From contig JARRCQ010000083.1 in the NCBI GenBank assembly GCA_029982105.1, positions 1 to 7,070 of the forward strand: a stretch of 7,070 nucleotides of DNA. Direction: 5' to 3'. Below, piece by piece: positions 5,718 through 7,070 of this stretch. The position numbers and the translations under genes were made by a program. Position 1 is the stretch's first letter, and each line of letters begins with the position of its first letter. A model generated the notes under the pieces. It was not told the DNA's origin and searched no databases. It saw only the letters and a list, made by a program, of their open reading frames with translations. This DNA is from Candidatus Atribacteria bacterium (lineage in GTDB: Bacteria; Atribacterota; Atribacteria; Atribacterales; Caldatribacteriaceae).

Positions 5718-6938
5718 TCACAAATTCTTTCTTACCTCTTGGTAATCAGGAAATTTTCCCTCTTCCATAATTTGACTAATGCTTTTATGAAGAAGACCAG
5801 CCAGATTTAGAATCTTATCTTTAAGATTTAGACAATCTTCTTCAGAAACAGGGCTAAACCCATGAGCCAAAATAGAGTTGTTTCTTTTTTCCAGGAGATT
5901 GCGTAATTCGTAGTCGTTAAAAAAGTTTTTACCCAGCTCTTCACCTAAATCGCTCAGCAATTCATAGTTTTTATAAAGAGGTAATTGAATTTTTCCCTTA
6001 TCGTTGCGCAAAGGTTCGTATTTATCCCTCAATCCTTGAGGCAGACGTTCAGTATCTACATTAGAGGTTTCTATCCCCTTTGCCCGGAGCTTAATTTGAG
6101 CAATAAGCTCTACTGCTCGATAAAGTCGGGCTACTGCATCGTCAAACTTTTTCTCCTCCCTGCGTCGTTGAGCGTTGTTTAAAATATCAGCAAGAAAATA
6201 AATATCTCGTTGAGGAAAATGAGGATTAGTCAACTTTCCTAAAAAGGCTTTATTACGTTCTGGGATACCGGGTATCCCTTTAAAATCTTCTCCAGGGTGG
6301 TTAAAAAGGTCCCACCGGAAATAAAATTCAACTATATCCTGCCACTTCTCGACAAATCCCTGTACCGAAGAGGTATTAATGATTTTTCCCATTTTGATTA
6401 ATACCTCAGCAGCTGAAGAAAAATCATAACGGTCAAAACAAAAAGCAAAAAGCTTTTTCATCTCTTCAATCTGATAAGCAAAAGCCTGGCCAAAAGCAAT
6501 AATTGCCTCCCCGCCTCTTAATGGCTTACCTCCCTCACCTTTATTCATGATATAGGAAAAGCTATCTACTCCAGCAACACAGCCTCCCAACACCATCCCG
6601 GCACTCATAGGTTTAGTCCCGGCAGTAAAGTCAACAGTTATCTCAGCTTTGGCGTCTTCTTCTTTCAATTTTTTAATGTAATCTTGTATTTTAGAAAAAA
6701 CGTCTTGAAAGTCCCGTTCTTCACCATTAGTTAGATAGATCTTTCTCTTTTCTAAAATAACTTCTGTCTCCTCTAACATCTGTTCTACAAGAGGAAGAGT
6801 AGTACTCTCGCTTTCTTTAGTAACTACAAAGTGGACTACATCAGGATGATGCGTTTTGACAGAGTAGGCTATTGCCCCAGCCAACGACTCCGCTCCTCCA
6901 CTTGCACCCAATCCCACTGTTATCAACAGATGTTTCAT
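5718..6938 (-). CDS. CARF-HEPN protein of the Cas02710 (TIGR02710) family
   Basis: A 406-residue CRISPR accessory protein. The N-terminal Rossmann-like CARF domain starts MKHLLITVGLGASGGAESLA and carries the diagnostic ligand-site motif DFTAGTKPMSAG at residues 103-114, shared by Csx1, Csm6 and relatives that bind cyclic oligoadenylates. The C-terminal half is helical and includes DDAVARLYRAVELIAQ (266-281), typical of this family. It ends in a HEPN RNase-type motif R-x6-H, R352 to H359 in RNNSILAHG. The likely role is a ligand-switched RNase acting on cellular or invader RNA in the cytoplasm; activity and ligand are inferred. ATG 6938 is preceded by GGAGGG at 9 bases. An upstream six-codon frame overlaps this start. 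A longer in-frame reading from a TTG at 6989 has no support. It is the first gene after a candidate terminator and lies 261 bases before the WYL gene. Confidence 0.88.
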   Translation of the reverse strand: MKHLLITVGLGASGGAESLAGAIAYSVKTHHPDVVHFVVTKESESTTLPLVEQMLEETEVILEKRKIYLTNGEERDFQDVFSKIQDYIKKLKEEDAKAEITVDFTAGTKPMSAGMVLGGCVAGVDSFSYIMNKGEGGKPLRGGEAIIAFGQAFAYQIEEMKKLFAFCFDRYDFSSAAEVLIKMGKIINTSSVQGFVEKWQDIVEFYFRWDLFNHPGEDFKGIPGIPERNKAFLGKLTNPHFPQRDIYFLADILNNAQRRREEKKFDDAVARLYRAVELIAQIKLRAKGIETSNVDTERLPQGLRDKYEPLRNDKGKIQLPLYKNYELLSDLGEELGKNFFNDYELRNLLEKRNNSILAHGFSPVSEEDCLNLKDKILNLAGLLHKSISQIMEEGKFPDYQEVRKNL

Positions 6939-6955
6939 CTTAACTTTCCCTCCAT
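6935..6955 (-). other. Six-codon mini-ORF overlapping the CARF gene start
   Basis: ATG at 6955-6953 follows GGAGGT by 6 bases, a better ribosome binding site than that of the CARF gene itself. It reads MEGKLR and stops at TGA 6937-6935, which overlaps the CARF ATG as ATGA. It could feed ribosomes to the CARF start or act as a leader peptide; chance remains possible. Confidence 0.35.
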
Positions 6956-6985
6956 TTCTCCACCTCCTGTATTTTATAGTTAACC
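6955..6985 (-). promoter_or_regulatory. Leader element before the CARF gene
   Basis: The minus strand reads GTTAACTATAAAATACA then GGAGGTGGAGAAA. Twenty bases (6974-6955) match the WYL leader exactly, and the GTTAA block is three bases further from GGAGGT than in the other two leaders. The CTATAAAAT stretch might double as a -10 element, and a TATAAT lies about 20 bases further upstream, but neither has a good -35 partner. Confidence 0.45.
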
Positions 6986-7042
6986 GCAAAACTCATTATA
7001 ATTGACCGTCATCGTGAGCTTGCCTAATACATAATAATAAAC

Positions 7043-7066
7043 TATAAGGGGGTAACCCCCCTTATA
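7043..7066 (-). terminator. Candidate terminator hairpin at the right edge
   Basis: TATAAGGGGG (7043-7052) and CCCCCTTATA (7057-7066) form a perfect 10-base-pair stem around a 4-base loop. On the minus strand it is followed by the T-rich GTTTATTATTAT, so it best fits the end of a transcript arriving from the right, isolating the CARF gene from upstream genes. The T-tract is interrupted, and the palindrome could instead be part of a repeat cut by the edge. Confidence 0.5.
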
Positions 7067-7070
7067 ACCC

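Noticed and set aside
6939..6989. N-terminal extension of the CARF protein from a TTG at 6989
   Set aside because: It would put 17 residues before the hydrophobic MKHLLITVG strand that starts CARF proteins, and it would read through the leader and ribosome binding sites.
1..7070. CRISPR repeat-spacer array, tRNA or insertion sequence
   Set aside because: No regularly spaced repeat of 25-40 bases, no cloverleaf pattern and no transposase or terminal repeats were seen; the longest repeat noticed is the 20-base leader match between the CARF and WYL genes.

Overview
The window carries part of a CRISPR-Cas type I-B locus of the Cst/Tneap kind plus an upstream accessory cassette. Every gene I can support lies on the minus strand, so the locus reads from the right end of the window to the left. 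The DNA is AT-rich with strong GGAGGT-type ribosome binding sites and tightly packed genes. This fits an anaerobic, possibly thermophilic bacterium of the Firmicutes/Clostridia or a similar deep-branching lineage. That placement is an inference from style and from the cas subtype, not a taxonomic identification.

In transcription order: a hairpin at the right edge (7043-7066) may end the preceding transcript. Next come a CARF-HEPN protein of the Cas02710 type (5718-6938), a 261-base gap with a candidate promoter and a doubtful 33-codon ORF, and a WYL-domain regulator (4440-5456). Then follow a 62-residue protein made almost entirely of four DnaJ-like CxxCxGxG zinc motifs (4173-4361) and a small exported protein (3708-4109) whose C-terminus looks frameshifted. 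The effector operon follows: cas6 (2883-3641), cas8/cst1 of the CXXC-CXXC type (1129-2883), cas7/cst2/devR (290-1123), a possible 25-codon ORF (211-288), and the first 72 codons of cas5, which runs off the left edge. Cas3, Cas4, Cas1, Cas2 and a repeat array would be expected to the left; none is in the window.

Cas8, Cas7, Cas5 and Cas6 make up a Cascade complex: Cas6 cuts the pre-crRNA, Cas7 forms the backbone, and Cas5 and Cas8 form the foot and recognise the target. cas6-cas8-cas7-cas5 are coupled by overlaps or very short gaps. The accessory cassette could supply regulation (WYL), a nucleotide-activated RNase response (CARF-HEPN), and two proteins of unknown role.

The main points for follow-up are: (1) a 20-base identical leader shared by the CARF and WYL genes, with a related TTAATTAA...GGAGGTGG leader before cas6, suggesting common control; (2) a probable +1 frameshift at a T4 run in the exported protein gene; (3) a CARF-HEPN effector beside a type I-B system with no Cas10 in view; (4) the J-domain-less zinc-motif protein and the exported protein between the regulator and cas6; (5) tiny ORFs that overlap or adjoin the starts of larger genes.
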